From NCBI RefSeq assembly GCF_000508165.1, contig NZ_AYOZ01000006.1, positions 1 through 64,000 on the forward strand: 64,000 nucleotides of DNA, written 5' to 3'. Shown one piece after another: positions 1 to 8,883 of this stretch (positions within the stretch are counted from its first letter, which is position 1; each line of letters begins with the position of its first letter). The position numbers and the translations under genes are program-made. The DNA is from Marinomonas profundimaris. GTDB lineage: Bacteria; Pseudomonadota; Gammaproteobacteria; Pseudomonadales; Marinomonadaceae. The notes under the pieces were generated by a model. That model was not told the origin of the DNA. It was given only the letters and a program-made list of their open reading frames with translations, and did not search any database.

Positions 1-6
1 ATCCGA

Positions 7-80
7 ATGAATGAAGCATCTCGATAGAAAGGGTGAATGAATGTCGCCACTAAAGCGGATTTTTTTGAGTACTCGAACGC
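7..80. repeat. Degenerate tandem repeat, copy 1
   Basis: Bases 7-80 match bases 237-310 with only scattered differences; both contain ATCTCGATAGAAAGGGTGA and then a GTCGCCA...GAAGCGG-like segment followed by TTTTTTGAGT. A second, more diverged matching block lies at about 166-225 (copy 1) and 341-395 (copy 2). No coding potential is seen in it. Confidence 0.8.
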
Positions 81-236
81 ATTTTCAGAAGAGTGATTTT
101 GGTATGGCGGTGAGCAAAGTGTGCGCCGAAAAAATGTGTGTAGAGGTGCGTTTTTCCCGATGGAAAAAGTAGGGGAGGCGTCGATGTTTTTTACATTGCT
201 TACACGGCACAGCTGGGTCTTTTTTTTTCGAGCAGG

Positions 237-310
237 ATGAATGAAACATCTCGATAGAAAGGGTGAGTGAATGTCGCCATTGAAGCGGGTTTTTTTGAGT
301 ATTTGAATGC
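237..310. repeat. Degenerate tandem repeat, copy 2
   Basis: This is the second copy of the block at 7-80, offset by 230 bases. The later block at about 341-395 resembles 166-225 but with a shorter offset of about 174 bases, so copy 2 appears to have lost about 56 bases internally. Confidence 0.8.
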
Positions 311-776
311 CATTTCATTTTATGAAAAGCATTAAATGAAAAGTAGAAAGGGGCGTTGTGATGATTTTTATACAGCGCCGCTGGATCTTTTTTATAGGGA
401 CGAAATATTTGGGCTGGCAGCGGATCATCGTTGTATGAATTTATTGCCTCTAATGGAATAAGTGGTGCCCAATCATGGAGTGAAATCGCTTCGCCATAGT
501 GTGTTTAGATGAAAGTGGGCGGATGGACATTCATGGTCGTTTTTGTAGAGCGCTATGGCGGTAGGGGTTATTTTTTGCCGCTTTTAATCGGGTGGCATTG
601 GTTCGATTTGTTGTTGTTTCTTACTTGTGGCGTTTGCTGTTTATGAGAAATGAGTGGTTAGTGGCTATTTTGTTAAATTACGACGACTGCATGAATTAAG
701 AAAGTGTTTTTTGATCGTTTTTTAGACGGTTTAGTGCAGAAAACGAAAGATTTAATAAAAAAGTGTAAAAAAATTT

Positions 777-805
777 AATTGTTTTTAAATATATTAAAAA
801 CAATT
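777..805. repeat. 12-bp perfect inverted repeat
   Basis: AATTGTTTTTAA at 777-788 and TTAAAAACAATT at 794-805 are perfect complements around a 5-base spacer. It lies about 70 bases upstream of the sigma-28 promoter of flagellin and is not followed by a T run, so a protein-binding site is more likely than a terminator. Confidence 0.7.
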
Positions 806-876
806 ACTTAGGCATTAATTTGCCGTGTTGTGGGATGTTTTTTACCGGTATGCGGAAAAAAGTTTCCTAAATTGAC

Positions 877-903
877 TAAAGCTTTTCAAAGTTTTGTCGA
901 AAA
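877..903 (+). promoter_or_regulatory. Sigma-28 (FliA) promoter of fliC
   Basis: TAAAGCTT at 877-884, an 11-base spacer and GTCGAAAA at 896-903 match the FliA consensus TAAAGTTT-N11-GCCGATAA in 13 of 16 positions. It sits 52 bases upstream of the flagellin start, the normal place for a class III flagellar promoter. Confidence 0.85.
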
Positions 904-955
904 CCTTATACGATCTGCTTTTTTGCAGGATTTAATAAAACTCTAGGAGGCTGTT

Positions 956-1840
956 ATGGCTCTTTACGTAAATACGAATACTTCATCTCTAAGTGCACAA
1001 CGCCAGCTAATGGGCTCTAGTAAATCTTTGGATACATCGTTCCAACGTTTGTCTTCTGGTTTGCGTATTAACAGCGCAGCGGATGACGCAGCAGGTCTAC
1101 TTGTTTCTAACCGTTTGACTTCTCAGGTAAATGGTTTGAACCAGTCTGTACGTAACGCGAATGACGGCATCTCTTTGTCTCAAACTGCGGAAGGTGCTTT
1201 GGATGAAACAACAAACATGTTGCAGCGTATGCGTACGTTATCTATCCAATCTGCAAACGGTTCAAACTCTGATAAAGACCGCGCGGCTCTACAGCAAGAA
1301 GTAAGTCAGCTTTCTACAGAAATTAACCGAATCGCTTCTGATACAACGTTCGGTGGCGAGAACTTGTTGAATGGTACTTATGAAGGTGTTTTCCAAGTAG
1401 GTGCGGATTCTAACCAAACAATCAGCTTTACTTTGACTTCGGGTGGTATTACTAACTCGATCGATCTAGCGGGTAACGGTGGTTTCACTATGTCCGGTCT
1501 ATCTAGCAGTGCTTCTACTGCTCAGGTAAATATGACAAGTGCTTCTGTATCTTCTGTTGCCAATGCGCAAAGTATGATCGATATTCTTGATACTATGATC
1601 GCTTCTGTTGACTCAAAACGTGCCGATTTGGGTGCCATTCAAAACCGTTTTGGCTCTACAATCAGTAACTTGAGTAACATTTCTGAAAACGTATCTGCTG
1701 CACGATCTCGTGTTCGTGATGCCGATTTTGCAGAAGAAACGGCGAAGCTAACAAGCTCCCAAATTCTTCAACAAGCAAGTTCGTCTATCTTGGCTCAAGC
1801 GAATCAACGTCCACAAACAGCTTTGTCTCTTTTAGGCTAA
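956..1840 (+). CDS. fliC: Flagellin
   Basis: Subunit of the flagellar filament, exported through the flagellar type III apparatus. The N-terminal D0/D1 domain (about residues 1-140) carries the family signatures [17 protein letters not shown] and [13 protein letters not shown]-like residues, and the C-terminal D1/D0 domain (about 205-294) ends in the usual LSLLG. At 294 residues the surface-exposed middle is only about 60 residues. A strong AGGAGG at 945-950 sets the start, and a sigma-28 promoter lies upstream. The pseudaminic acid and Maf genes downstream suggest the exposed Ser/Thr-rich middle is glycosylated (inference). Only one flagellin is present in the window. Confidence 0.97.
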   Translation: MALYVNTNTSSLSAQRQLMGSSKSLDTSFQRLSSGLRINSAADDAAGLLVSNRLTSQVNGLNQSVRNANDGISLSQTAEGALDETTNMLQRMRTLSIQSANGSNSDKDRAALQQEVSQLSTEINRIASDTTFGGENLLNGTYEGVFQVGADSNQTISFTLTSGGITNSIDLAGNGGFTMSGLSSSASTAQVNMTSASVSSVANAQSMIDILDTMIASVDSKRADLGAIQNRFGSTISNLSNISENVSAARSRVRDADFAEETAKLTSSQILQQASSSILAQANQRPQTALSLLG

Positions 1841-1858
1841 GTTAGTATGTGATAGCGG

Positions 1859-1884
1859 AAAGCTGGGGCGTCGCCCCGGCTTTT
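1859..1884 (+). terminator. Probable terminator after fliC
   Basis: An 11-bp stem with one G-U pair (1859-1869 with 1873-1883) and a 3-base loop, followed by a short TTTT. It lies directly after the fliC stop, so flaG may depend on read-through or its own promoter. Confidence 0.7.
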
Positions 1885-1906
1885 GTCTATTTGGAGGAAC
1901 TCTGAT

Positions 1907-2329
1907 ATGTCCATTAATGCCAGTGATTTTTCTAAGCAGGGCCTCGGGTATTCTTTAAAACCGGAGCAGCGAGCTGCTCAAGATTTTGCCGCATTGCGTC
2001 AAGCGAATGCTAAAGTCGTACAAAATACGGCCGATACAAGCAAAGCAGGTAAAGAGAATGCAGATGCTCAGCAACATAGCTCATCTGCAAAGGTTGAGCC
2101 GCGAGATGTCGAGACAATGAATCAAAAAATGTCTCAGTTAAACGTGCATTTAACCTTTGAAATGACAGAAGACCGAGAGCAAAATATAGTAAAAGTATTG
2201 GATCAGACAACTGGGGATGTGGTTCGCCAGATTCCAACGGAAGAGTTTCTTAAAATGTCTGATAGAATAGATGCTATTATGAGCCAACTGAGTGATATCA
2301 AGGGAACCTTGGTAAACAGTGAGGTTTGA
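1907..2329 (+). CDS. flaG: FlaG family flagellar protein
   Basis: A 140-residue FlaG-family protein, of a group that affects filament length in polarly flagellated bacteria. The C-terminal half has the family core: LTFEMTEDREQNIVKVLD, then TTGDVVRQIPTEEFL. The N-terminal half is polar and low in conservation. The start is taken at ATG 1907 because GGAGG at 1893-1897 is well spaced for it; an in-frame TTG at 1883 lies inside the fliC terminator and is unlikely. It sits between fliC and fliD, the standard order. Confidence 0.9.
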   Translation: MSINASDFSKQGLGYSLKPEQRAAQDFAALRQANAKVVQNTADTSKAGKENADAQQHSSSAKVEPRDVETMNQKMSQLNVHLTFEMTEDREQNIVKVLDQTTGDVVRQIPTEEFLKMSDRIDAIMSQLSDIKGTLVNSEV

Positions 2330-2362
2330 TTTAGATAATGTGAAGCGTTAGGAGATAAAGTT

Positions 2363-4018
2363 ATGTCGGTAGGCTCATTAGGTGCAGGGTCTGGTATAGA
2401 TCTGGAATCCCTTGTAAAGCAAATGGTGAGCGCCCAAAAAGACGCAAAGGTCAAACTTTATCAAGATAAAATAGATGGATATGAGGCAGAACTATCTGCA
2501 TTAGGTAAGGTTGGCTCCGCCATTGATAGTTTTAAATCATCCGTCAACGCTCTCAATGACGATGAGCTTTTTACTGGACGCGATGCAAAAATTGCTCAAG
2601 TAGAAGGTGAGGAAGTCATTTCCATCACCACAGATAATACTGCGTCAAACGGTTCTTATGCTATTGATGTCAATCAGTTGGCAAAAGGCAGCCGTGTCAT
2701 GTCAGCTCCTGGTCTTTTTTCTTCTGCCGATGATGTGATCACCAAGCAAGACGCCGAATTAAAATTTAAAGCGGGCGACAGTGAGTTTTCTATTTCTGTC
2801 GTTGCCGGTACAACCCTCTCCGAATTACGTAATCAAATTAATACCTCAGAAGACAACTTTGGTGTATCTGCCAATTTAGTTGATGATGGTAACGGCAATT
2901 TATTCTTCACGGCGACTTCTGTTATTCAAGGCGCAGGAAATACGCTAAAAATCAGCAATACGGCGATTCAAAAAGATGCGGATGGCAACGTCATTGATAA
3001 TACGAATAAACCCATTGATGACACAGTAAACGATGTGGAAGTAGAAGACGTTCCTGTTGAAGAGGAGGCTGTTACTCCACCAGAAGAAGAAACGGACGAA
3101 CTGGATTTAGAGGGCGACGACGTTGATTTCGCGAATGATGGCCCGATTCCAGCGGATGAAGAAAAAGACATTGAAGATAAAATTGAGACGCCAGTAGAGG
3201 CGGATATCGCTGCAGTAGATGAAGAAGATCTAGAGCAGGGTGACAGTTTGCCAGTCGCTCAAGCAGCGCTTAGTTTGGACAGTCTTTCTACCGAAGGGAT
3301 GTCAGCAGGTATGTATACGCCTCTGGGTGAGCAAGCTCGTGACGCGATTATTACCGTTGATGGTATTCAAATTCGAAATCAGACCAATACATTTGATGAA
3401 GCCGTAGCGGGTTTATCAATTGAAGCATTGGCTCAAACAGATAAAACGACCAAAGTAGACATCAGTTTCGATCAAAAAACAGTACAAGAAACGATCAAAG
3501 AGTTTATAGCGTCCTATAATGATGTTGTTGGAATGCTTCAAGCGAGCAGCGATAAAGGTGCTGTTTTAAATGGCAACAGCATGATCAGAAACCTTCAGTC
3601 TTCATTGTCGACGCAATTAATGAGCAGCCACGGTGATTCTAAGACGTTTACTTCCATTTTTGACTTAGGTGTTAAAATGGATAATAGAGGTCAGTTAGAA
3701 CTCAATAACACCAAATTCGACAATGCAATGAAGCGAGGCTACAGCGAGATCGCGCCTTTAATATCAGGTGAAAATGGCTTAGCTCAATCACTGGAATCTC
3801 TGTTGGATAACTACACAGGTTCAGGTGGAATGACAAATTCATTAAAGGAATCCGTTCGTCAGTCGATAGATAGTACAGAAGGGACGTTAGAGGCGTATGA
3901 AGATCGTATGGTGAAGTACGAAGAATCTCTGCGTTCTAAGTTCACAAGCTTGGATTCCCGTTTAGCAAATATGAATGCGCAGGGTGGTTATTTGAACTCT
4001 GTATTAGCAAAAATGTAA
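2363..4018 (+). CDS. fliD: Flagellar cap protein with an acidic insert
   Basis: Filament cap (HAP2), which folds incoming flagellin at the growing tip. The N-terminal FliD domain (about 1-105) opens with the typical GSGIDLESLVKQMV, and the C-terminal domain (about 330-545) has KEFIASYNDVVGML and a coiled C terminus ending ...GGYLNSVLAKM. The protein is 551 residues, longer than the usual 450-480. The excess lies at about residues 205-296, a very acidic, proline-containing, low-complexity insert in the variable part of the cap. AGGAG at 2350-2354 fixes the ATG. fliS follows after 40 bases. Confidence 0.95.
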   Translation: MSVGSLGAGSGIDLESLVKQMVSAQKDAKVKLYQDKIDGYEAELSALGKVGSAIDSFKSSVNALNDDELFTGRDAKIAQVEGEEVISITTDNTASNGSYAIDVNQLAKGSRVMSAPGLFSSADDVITKQDAELKFKAGDSEFSISVVAGTTLSELRNQINTSEDNFGVSANLVDDGNGNLFFTATSVIQGAGNTLKISNTAIQKDADGNVIDNTNKPIDDTVNDVEVEDVPVEEEAVTPPEEETDELDLEGDDVDFANDGPIPADEEKDIEDKIETPVEADIAAVDEEDLEQGDSLPVAQAALSLDSLSTEGMSAGMYTPLGEQARDAIITVDGIQIRNQTNTFDEAVAGLSIEALAQTDKTTKVDISFDQKTVQETIKEFIASYNDVVGMLQASSDKGAVLNGNSMIRNLQSSLSTQLMSSHGDSKTFTSIFDLGVKMDNRGQLELNNTKFDNAMKRGYSEIAPLISGENGLAQSLESLLDNYTGSGGMTNSLKESVRQSIDSTEGTLEAYEDRMVKYEESLRSKFTSLDSRLANMNAQGGYLNSVLAKM

Positions 4019-4058
4019 ACGGTTTTAACTGTAATACTCGAATCAATGGGGTTGTTTT

Positions 4059-4493
4059 ATGTACAAGAGTAAAGGGATTCAGGCCTACAGAAAGGACTCC
4101 GTAAAGTCCGATTTAGCATCGGCTGATCCTCATCGCGTCATTCAGCTCTTAATGCAAGGCGCGCTTGAAAAACTTGCTTTGGGCAAAGGCTGTATTGAAC
4201 GTTCCGACTGGGAAGGAAAAGCGGCGGCATTAACTCGCGCGATTGAAATTATCAATGCATTAAGAGACGCATTAGACCGCGATGTTAATCCTGAGCTAGT
4301 CGATAATTTAGAATCGCTTTATGAATATATGATGGTTCGGATTACTGAGGCGAGCGTCAGTAAAGATATTACTATTCTTGATCAGGTCATGGGGCTTATT
4401 TTGCAAATTAAAGGTGCTTGGGATCAGATATCTGCCGCCGACAAACAAGCAGCCTATGAAGATCAAGGCGAAGCCCGAATGGGAGCAATTTAA
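4059..4493 (+). CDS. fliS: Flagellin export chaperone FliS
   Basis: Small helical cytoplasmic chaperone (144 residues) that binds the C terminus of flagellin and prevents early polymerisation. The family signature SADPHRVIQLLMQGALEKLA is present near residues 21-40, followed by a helical bundle with NALRDALD and MMVRITEASV. Its stop overlaps the next gene's start (TAATG at 4491-4495), so the two are translationally coupled. Confidence 0.95.
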   Translation: MYKSKGIQAYRKDSVKSDLASADPHRVIQLLMQGALEKLALGKGCIERSDWEGKAAALTRAIEIINALRDALDRDVNPELVDNLESLYEYMMVRITEASVSKDITILDQVMGLILQIKGAWDQISAADKQAAYEDQGEARMGAI

Positions 4494-4786
4494 TGTTTGA
4501 TATGTCTCACTTGACTGAGTTGAGTGCCACATTAGAACAAAGCGTTATTGAGAAAGACATAGAAAAAATACAGCTGTTATGTGAAGAAAATGATCGTTTT
4601 ATTCTTACTATTCAACCACTTGAAAATCCAGTGGATAATGGGAAGGTAAAGCGTTTTATCTTATTACATCAAGCCGCAACCCAGCTTATTCGGGATGTGC
4701 ATGCAGAAATGCAAAAACAACTTTATCAAACTAATAAAACCCGTAAGGGTGTCAGTAAGTACAAAGGCGTAAAAAATGCAGAATGA
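4493..4786 (+). CDS. Small FliT-like flagellar gene (hypothetical)
   Basis: A 97-residue, mostly helical, charged protein with no signal peptide or membrane segment. No strong family motif is visible. Its position directly after fliS, with overlapping stop and start codons, is the place where FliT-type chaperones for the cap protein FliD usually lie, so a FliT-like role is the best guess. The C terminus is lysine-rich. It overlaps the following maf gene by 11 bases. Confidence 0.6.
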   Translation: MFDMSHLTELSATLEQSVIEKDIEKIQLLCEENDRFILTIQPLENPVDNGKVKRFILLHQAATQLIRDVHAEMQKQLYQTNKTRKGVSKYKGVKNAE

Positions 4787-6884
4787 GGAAAACTTATCCT
4801 CTCTTGATCAAGCTGAAGCTTTCGCTTCTTTGTTTGAAAGGGGTGCTGCACGCCTCAGAGAGCATGATCAAGAGTTAACAGATCGATACCTTAGAAATAT
4901 GGCTCTTTTTTCTGAAGTCATGCCTCACATTTACGAATCTTTCCAGCACTACCAACCAAAAAAACGTCATATTTATATGGAAGAGAGCGGAGAGCTCAAC
5001 CTCTATCGTGAAGACGTTGGCGTGCCTCTTTTTTCTGATACCCCAAAACAGCAAGCAGCAAAAAAGGTGACCCGTGCACTGACTGCGCCGAATAAAACCG
5101 TGTTGAATTTAGAACGCACGGATAATCATCCAAGTCGCCATGTGTATTACAGTAATAAAATGCTAGATCAAGTTGCGCAGCAGTCGAAAGGCTTGGTGCC
5201 ACAAGAAGGCTGGCCAGAATTTGTCGGCTCTACCATTTTGTTTGGAATTGAGTTTGGCTATCAGCTTGAAATGATTCTTGCTCAGCGTGACATAAAGCAT
5301 TTGTATTTATATGAGTGCGATCTGGATTTTTTTTACTACTCTCTCTTCGCCATTGAATGGCAGTCCATTTTAGAAAAATACAACCAAGATGGTCGTACTA
5401 TTCATTTCTTCTTAGGGGTTAGCCCTGAAGAGTTCACTGAAAAATATCTGCGTCAATTAGAGGAAAATGGCTATTTCTTAGCGCCAGAAACCTATTTGCA
5501 TGTCGCGTACGGCAGCCCTGAAAATGATCTTGCGGTTGAATATTTTAAGAAACATTATGCTCGACAGGTCATGGGTTGGGGCTTCTTTGATGATGCGTTA
5601 ATTGGTATTGCGCAAGGTTTAAAGTCATTATCGAAAACAAAAGTGGCGCATTTTCAGGGGCGTGACGCGTTACCTAAATGGGTTACGAATGTGCCTGTTT
5701 TCATTTTAGGAAATGGGCCTTCACTTGACCAAGGTATTGAGTTAATAAAAGAAGTACGTGATCAGGTGTTGTTAATTTGTTGCGGCTCAACCATTAACAC
5801 CTTAAAAAAATTGGGTGTGACACCAGACATTCATGTGGATATTGAGCGATTAAAACAGACGGTTGATAAGTTCTTGTTCTTGGATCAAGACTACCTAGAC
5901 AAAATTTGGGGGTTGTCTGTCAATGTCATGCATCCAGGATTGTTTGACTGCTTCAAGCGCTCAGGTATGGCAATGAAACCAGGCGAAGCCATCACCTCTT
6001 TAATGTTAAATCAAGCTCGCTCTCATGGTGATGATAAAGAATACGTGCAATTAAATTATTGTAACCCCGTGGTGGCTAATTTGGCGTTGTCTTATGTCCA
6101 CCTCTTTGGTTTTAATAACGTGTATTACCTTGGCGTAGACAACGGCTTTAAAGACAAAGGCAGTCATCATTCTGTACACAGCGGCTACTATAAAGACGGT
6201 AAAGAGTCGGGCTTCCAGACGTTTAAAGAAGCCAAGCTCGTTGAGCGAGAAGGAAACTTTGGCGGCAAAATACACGCGACTGGCATTATGGATACGTCTC
6301 GCGTGCAGCTTGAAGCGCTGACGCGTCAGCTTAATAAACGCCGCGGTTACGCCAGTTTTAATTTATCCGATGGCGCAAAAATTGAAGGCGTAACGCCGTT
6401 AAGGATTGAAGACGTATTGATCATGGACCCTAAAATTGATCAGGGTAAAGTGATCGATATTTTAGAAAACGTCTTTTTTACCGATGCGCCTGCTTCATTA
6501 TTGGACCAATCGGCGAATGCGCTTATTTCAGTCGATGATTTTCAAAAAATCAGTCGAACGCTCCAGCAAGGTTGGGATGAGACGATCACCACGCGAGAAC
6601 AAGTGTGTGATTTACTTTGGTCTCATCATCGTCAGATTTACTTTCTGAAGGGCAGTATTCATCGCCACATATACGATTTATTGATTGGCTCCTTTACGTA
6701 TTCCGCCTTCTTAATTGTTCAGTTCTTGTTTAAGTATCAGGACGAGGCGGAAACCGTTGCGCGTGCTCATCATTTATTTATTCCTTGGTGCGAATTCCTT
6801 GAAGAAATGCCGAGCATGCTTCAGCAAGCATCCGAGTACGTTGACCAAGGTAATGACCACCTAATCACTTTTTACAATGGTTAA
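4776..6884 (+). CDS. maf: Motility accessory factor glycosyltransferase (Maf)
   Basis: A 702-residue protein of the Maf family (DUF115, MptE-like fold), which transfers nonulosonic acids such as pseudaminic acid onto Ser/Thr of flagellin in the cytoplasm before export. The hallmark segment lies near residues 307-360: PVFILGNGPSLDQGIELI, then CCGSTINTLKKLGVTPDIHV. An N-terminal Maf domain precedes it and a helical C-terminal domain follows. It overlaps the preceding small gene by 11 bases and is 2 bases from pseI, so glycan synthesis and transfer are in one transcript. Acceptor and sugar are inferred from context. Confidence 0.92.
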   Translation: MQNEENLSSLDQAEAFASLFERGAARLREHDQELTDRYLRNMALFSEVMPHIYESFQHYQPKKRHIYMEESGELNLYREDVGVPLFSDTPKQQAAKKVTRALTAPNKTVLNLERTDNHPSRHVYYSNKMLDQVAQQSKGLVPQEGWPEFVGSTILFGIEFGYQLEMILAQRDIKHLYLYECDLDFFYYSLFAIEWQSILEKYNQDGRTIHFFLGVSPEEFTEKYLRQLEENGYFLAPETYLHVAYGSPENDLAVEYFKKHYARQVMGWGFFDDALIGIAQGLKSLSKTKVAHFQGRDALPKWVTNVPVFILGNGPSLDQGIELIKEVRDQVLLICCGSTINTLKKLGVTPDIHVDIERLKQTVDKFLFLDQDYLDKIWGLSVNVMHPGLFDCFKRSGMAMKPGEAITSLMLNQARSHGDDKEYVQLNYCNPVVANLALSYVHLFGFNNVYYLGVDNGFKDKGSHHSVHSGYYKDGKESGFQTFKEAKLVEREGNFGGKIHATGIMDTSRVQLEALTRQLNKRRGYASFNLSDGAKIEGVTPLRIEDVLIMDPKIDQGKVIDILENVFFTDAPASLLDQSANALISVDDFQKISRTLQQGWDETITTREQVCDLLWSHHRQIYFLKGSIHRHIYDLLIGSFTYSAFLIVQFLFKYQDEAETVARAHHLFIPWCEFLEEMPSMLQQASEYVDQGNDHLITFYNG

Positions 6885-6886
6885 TT

Positions 6887-7906
6887 ATGTTCGAACAATC
6901 GCCTTTTATTATTGCTGAGTTATCGGGCAACCATGACCAAGATTTTGAACTTGCAAGAGCTATGATCCACGCCGCGGCCGACGCCGGTGTGGACGCTATT
7001 AAACTTCAAACTTACACGCCAGACACCATGACGCTCGATGTTCGTCATGGTGAATTTATGGTGTCTGAAGATGACAGTTTGTGGCGCGGCTCCAACCTCT
7101 ATGACCTTTATAAAAAAGCCTCGACACCTTGGGAGTGGCATAAGCCATTGTTTGAGCTGGCGGAGTCTTTAGGCTTGGTTGCGTTCAGTTCGCCTTTTGA
7201 TCTGAGTGCGGTGGCGTTTTTAGAATCCATCGACGTGCCTTTGTACAAAATTGCCTCATTTGAAATGACCGATATTCCACTGATTCAAGCCGTGGCTCGA
7301 ACGGGCAAGCCAATCATCATGTCGACAGGCATGGCGACAAAGGAAGAAATCGATGAAGCCGTCGAGACCATTCGAGCCATTGGTGACAATCCATTAACGC
7401 TGCTCAAATGCACCAGTACCTATCCCGCAAAAATAGAAGACACGAACCTTGTGACAATGGCCGATTTGGCCAACCACACAGGCTGTCTTGTTGGTTTGTC
7501 GGATCATACTCAAGGTTTAGGGGCTGCCGTGGCGGCCACGGCGTTGGGTGCCGCAGTGATTGAAAAACACTTTGTTTTGGATCGCAGTGCTGGTGGTGTT
7601 GATGCTGAATTTTCCATGGAACCAGAGGAAATGAAAGCGTTGGTGACGGCTTGTCGAGCGGCAAAAGCCGCGTTAGGCACCATCACTTATGGCGGCTCAG
7701 ACGCCGAGCAAGCCGCGAAAAAATACCGACGCTCTATTTACGTTGCCGTGGATTTACCGGCTGGAACCATACTGACCGAAGAGCATCTTAAAATTATTCG
7801 TCCTTCGTTTGGTCTTGCGCCTAAGCATTGGCCAAAAGTATTGGGTAAGGCGTTAGCGGTCGATGCGAAAAAAGGCCAACCGCTTGCTTGGGATATGATG
7901 GCGTGA
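6887..7906 (+). CDS. pseI: Pseudaminic acid synthase
   Basis: NeuB-family enzyme that condenses 2,4-diacetamido-2,4,6-trideoxy-L-altrose with phosphoenolpyruvate to make pseudaminic acid. The TIM-barrel NeuB domain (about 1-275) shows IIAELSGNHDQDFELA, IKLQTYTPDTMT and GLSDHTQG; a C-terminal SAF (antifreeze-like) domain covers about 280-339. The early motif with E-L-S-G-N-H is the PseI type rather than sialic acid synthase. The gene starts 2 bases after maf and its stop overlaps the pseG start. Confidence 0.93.
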   Translation: MFEQSPFIIAELSGNHDQDFELARAMIHAAADAGVDAIKLQTYTPDTMTLDVRHGEFMVSEDDSLWRGSNLYDLYKKASTPWEWHKPLFELAESLGLVAFSSPFDLSAVAFLESIDVPLYKIASFEMTDIPLIQAVARTGKPIIMSTGMATKEEIDEAVETIRAIGDNPLTLLKCTSTYPAKIEDTNLVTMADLANHTGCLVGLSDHTQGLGAAVAATALGAAVIEKHFVLDRSAGGVDAEFSMEPEEMKALVTACRAAKAALGTITYGGSDAEQAAKKYRRSIYVAVDLPAGTILTEEHLKIIRPSFGLAPKHWPKVLGKALAVDAKKGQPLAWDMMA

Positions 7907-8883
7907 GATTACTGGTGCGAGCGGATGCGTCTGTCGACATCGGCATGGGGCATAGAGTTCGCTGCCAAGCATTGATGCATGTGTTTACCGCATTAGGTTG
8001 GCAATGTCAGTTTGCCGTCGATCGTCGATATCATGCCTTCTCCGCGCCGGAAGATTGCCTCGTCGAAACCGAAGAGGCGTTTTGGTGGTTGGCTGCAACG
8101 GTCGATTTGGTTGTCTTGGACCATTATGACTACAACGCTGATGACATTGCTGCACTTTATCAGCATCAACCGAATTTGTTGGTGTTGGATGACATGAATG
8201 ACCGAGGCGATTTTCCTGCAAAATGGCTGCTTAATCCCTTGGATGAACATTATTCAGATAGCATCGAGTCGCAATTAACAGGCAGCCAATTTGCGTTATT
8301 AAGACCTGTCTTCACGCAACAAAAAACCATTCACACTCTTCCTGAAAAACTCTTAATCACCTTAGGTGGCACAGACCCTCTTGCGCTTACCTTGCCGATT
8401 CTACAGGCGCTGCTCATTTCTAAATTTCCAACAGAAAGCATACAGGTTCTTTTGGGGGGTGGAGCGAAGCAGGCAGAAAAGGTGTTGTCATTTTGTGAAG
8501 AAAATAGCATCGCCGTAGCGCAAGGATTATCCGATGTGACGCCGTTAATGGCACAAGCCAAAATGGCGATTTCTGCGGCAGGCGGCACATTGTTTGAATT
8601 AGCTTGTATGGGCGTGCCAACGGTATTTGCACAAGTTGTGGACAATCAGACTCGTTCTCTGGAGCAGCATGTTCCACTGGATTGGTGTCGTTCGGTTCGT
8701 TTTGATAATGTGCCGGAAGACGTTCGACAGCAGCGTGTTGAGCTGTTGGTAGAAGAGGTTAACGGTCGTTGGTTCGATATTGAATGGCAAAAAAAGGCGA
8801 GCATAATGGCTCGCAGCTTGGTAGATGGAGACGGTGCGAATCGTGTCGCAAAAACCATTAATTCATATTTTTCAGTGCCATGA
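7903..8883 (+). CDS. pseG: UDP-sugar hydrolase PseG
   Basis: Hydrolyses the UDP-linked 2,4-diacetamido trideoxy-altrose, the step that frees the sugar for PseI. It begins with the family motif VRADASVDIGMGHRVRC and has a MurG-like C-terminal half with LITLGGTDPL and ISAAGGTLFELACMGVPT. The start is taken as GTG 7903, overlapping the pseI stop (GTGA), giving 326 residues; an in-frame TTG at 7888 would add five residues. There is no C-terminal GNAT domain, so it is not a PseG-PseH fusion. It overlaps pseF tail-to-tail by 26 bases. Confidence 0.92.
   Translation: MRLLVRADASVDIGMGHRVRCQALMHVFTALGWQCQFAVDRRYHAFSAPEDCLVETEEAFWWLAATVDLVVLDHYDYNADDIAALYQHQPNLLVLDDMNDRGDFPAKWLLNPLDEHYSDSIESQLTGSQFALLRPVFTQQKTIHTLPEKLLITLGGTDPLALTLPILQALLISKFPTESIQVLLGGGAKQAEKVLSFCEENSIAVAQGLSDVTPLMAQAKMAISAAGGTLFELACMGVPTVFAQVVDNQTRSLEQHVPLDWCRSVRFDNVPEDVRQQRVELLVEEVNGRWFDIEWQKKASIMARSLVDGDGANRVAKTINSYFSVP

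Larger units (their letters stand above)
1..955. other. Long non-coding region upstream of flagellin
   Basis: I find no convincing gene in these 955 bases; the only open frames are short and lack ribosome binding sites or recognisable products. The first 400 bases carry a degenerate tandem duplication with a 230-base offset, listed separately. The stretch from about 690 to 830 is very AT-rich and contains a 12-bp inverted repeat. The last 80 bases hold the sigma-28 promoter and ribosome binding site of the flagellin gene. The region could be a decayed gene or a long regulatory upstream region. Confidence 0.7.

Noticed and set aside
85-318. 77-codon minus-strand frame in the repeat region
   Set aside because: No ribosome binding site or recognisable product, and it spans the degenerate repeat.
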